Of a stretch of 64,000 nucleotides of DNA, positions 63,403 to 64,000 are shown in pieces. The stretch is taken from assembly GCA_019090895.1 (NCBI GenBank), contig JAHRVB010000042.1:1-64000 (forward strand). Direction: 5' to 3'. A model generated the notes under the pieces. It saw only the letters and a program-made list of their open reading frames with translations. It was not told the DNA's origin and searched no databases. The first letter of the stretch is position 1. Each line of letters opens with the position of its first letter. The stretch is from Kangiellaceae bacterium. GTDB lineage: Bacteria; Pseudomonadota; Gammaproteobacteria; Enterobacterales; Kangiellaceae. The translations under genes and the position numbers were made by a program.

Positions 63403-64000
63403 ATGAAAAAAAGAGTTTACAGCATTATCAAAAGCACAAGACGGTTTTGTTTTGTCACAAGTCTACTAACGCTAGCGGCGTGCCAACAAAGAATAACCAA
63501 TGATGATGTTGCGAGTAATGTCAATGAACAAGATCTCACTAAATTAACACAAATTGCGAGCGACACATTTTCTAACCCGCTATTTCGAAACGGTGCAGAT
63601 CCTTGGATGCACTATTATCAGGGGAATTATTATTTAACGACAACTACTTGGGCGTCTGAATTAGTGATGCGAAAATCGCCGACAATAGAAGGACTTGCAA
63701 GTGCGTCAGCTCATAATATTTGGACGGCAGACGACTCTTCTCGTTGTTGCAATTTTTGGGCGTTTGAGTTCTTTCCGTTTGAAACTGAGGATGGTATGCG
63801 ATGGTATGTTATATATACTGCAGGTGTCGAAGGTAACGGTTATCACGAGCAGAAAAATCATATTTTAGAAAGTGAAGGTAGTGACCCTATGGGGCCATAT
63901 CAATATAAAGGCACACCAATGAAAGGTCATTGGAATATTGATGGTAGTTATTTTAAACACAATGATGAACTTTTCTTTTTATGGTCTGAGTGGCATGGAA
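63403..64000 (+). CDS. GH43-family lipoprotein, exo-arabinofuranosidase-like, 3' end outside window
   Basis: The ATG at 63403 opens a frame that runs off the window. The visible 199 codons encode a lipoprotein signal with lipobox LAAC, a short linker and the start of a GH43 propeller: LFRNGADPWMHYYQGNYYLTTT with the catalytic base Asp (shown in part), LVMRKSPTIEGL, NFWAFEFFPFE, YTAGVEG, ESEGSDPMGPY and WNIDGSYFKHNDE with the second Asp. This resembles GH43 exo-alpha-L-arabinofuranosidases. It follows the endo-arabinanase by 25 bases, so the two are probably one operon. Confidence 0.85.
   Translation, partial: MKKRVYSIIKSTRRFCFVTSLLTLAACQQRITNDDVASNVNEQDLTKLTQIASDTFSNPLFRNGADPWMHYYQGNYYLTTTTWASELVMRKSPTIEGLASASAHNIWTADDSSRCCNFWAFEFFPFETEDGMRWYVIYTAGVEGNGYHEQKNHILESEGSDPMGPYQYKGTPMKGHWNIDGSYFKHNDELFFLWSEWHG

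Noticed and set aside
1-64000. CRISPR arrays, insertion sequences, prophage or toxin-antitoxin genes
   Set aside because: No repeat-spacer array, transposase, integrase, phage structural gene or paired small toxin/antitoxin ORF was found on either strand.

Overview
The window reads as a chromosome segment of a moderately AT-rich, Gram-negative gammaproteobacterium, most likely marine. The reasons are the complete Na+-translocating NADH:quinone reductase operon (nqrABCDEF with apbE and nqrM), the neighbourhoods rhodanese-secB-gpsA and tpiA-secG-tRNA-Leu(GAG), the paired TIGR03546/TIGR03545 genes, a FecI/FecR/TonB-receptor group and several c-di-GMP enzymes. No genus is claimed.

Layout. 1-12.0 kb is mostly housekeeping: gpsA (cut by the window edge), secB, a rhodanese, ubiK, a GGDEF-EAL protein with a degenerate receiver, an aldehyde dehydrogenase behind a strong palindromic operator candidate, an exported hydratase-like protein, uvrD, a possible structured small RNA on the minus strand (about 8900-9020), a six-cysteine exported protein and the TIGR03546/03545 pair. 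12.4-19.1 kb holds a FecI-like sigma factor, a truncated FecR, a heptanucleotide tandem repeat, a TonB-dependent receptor without a signalling domain, a DASS carboxylate transporter and an SGNH hydrolase. 19.4-21.8 kb is an alkylation-repair group (AraC-Ogt fusion, uncharacterised 2OG-Fe(II) oxygenase, AlkB). 22-29.3 kb carries a secreted metzincin, an FtsX-type ABC exporter, a membrane-bound AraC regulator and a lipoprotein. 29.4-37.5 kb is the Na+-NQR operon with its maturation genes apbE and nqrM, interrupted by a nitrilase. 38.2-41.8 kb holds a membrane GGDEF-EAL protein, tpiA, secG and tRNA-Leu(GAG).

From the tRNA to the right edge (about 42-64 kb) nearly everything fits one carbohydrate locus for arabinan and L-arabinose: endo-arabinanase and three other GH43 enzymes, a GH127 beta-L-arabinofuranosidase, a GPH sugar symporter, a YtfQRT/YjfF-type furanose ABC importer, mutarotase, a sugar 1-dehydrogenase (SDR), an IlvD/Edd sugar-acid dehydratase, an FCD-type GntR regulator, transketolase and transaldolase, plus one Cache-GGDEF sensor. 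Polymer would be cut outside the cytoplasm, arabinose and short oligomers imported by the ABC and GPH systems, and the sugar oxidised and/or passed to the pentose phosphate pathway. The locus continues past the right edge, so missing steps may lie outside.

The least explained items are the structured minus-strand RNA with a C-rich anti-Shine-Dalgarno-like loop, the truncated FecR/receptor pair, the exported hydratase-like protein and the 2OG oxygenase between the two alkylation-repair genes.
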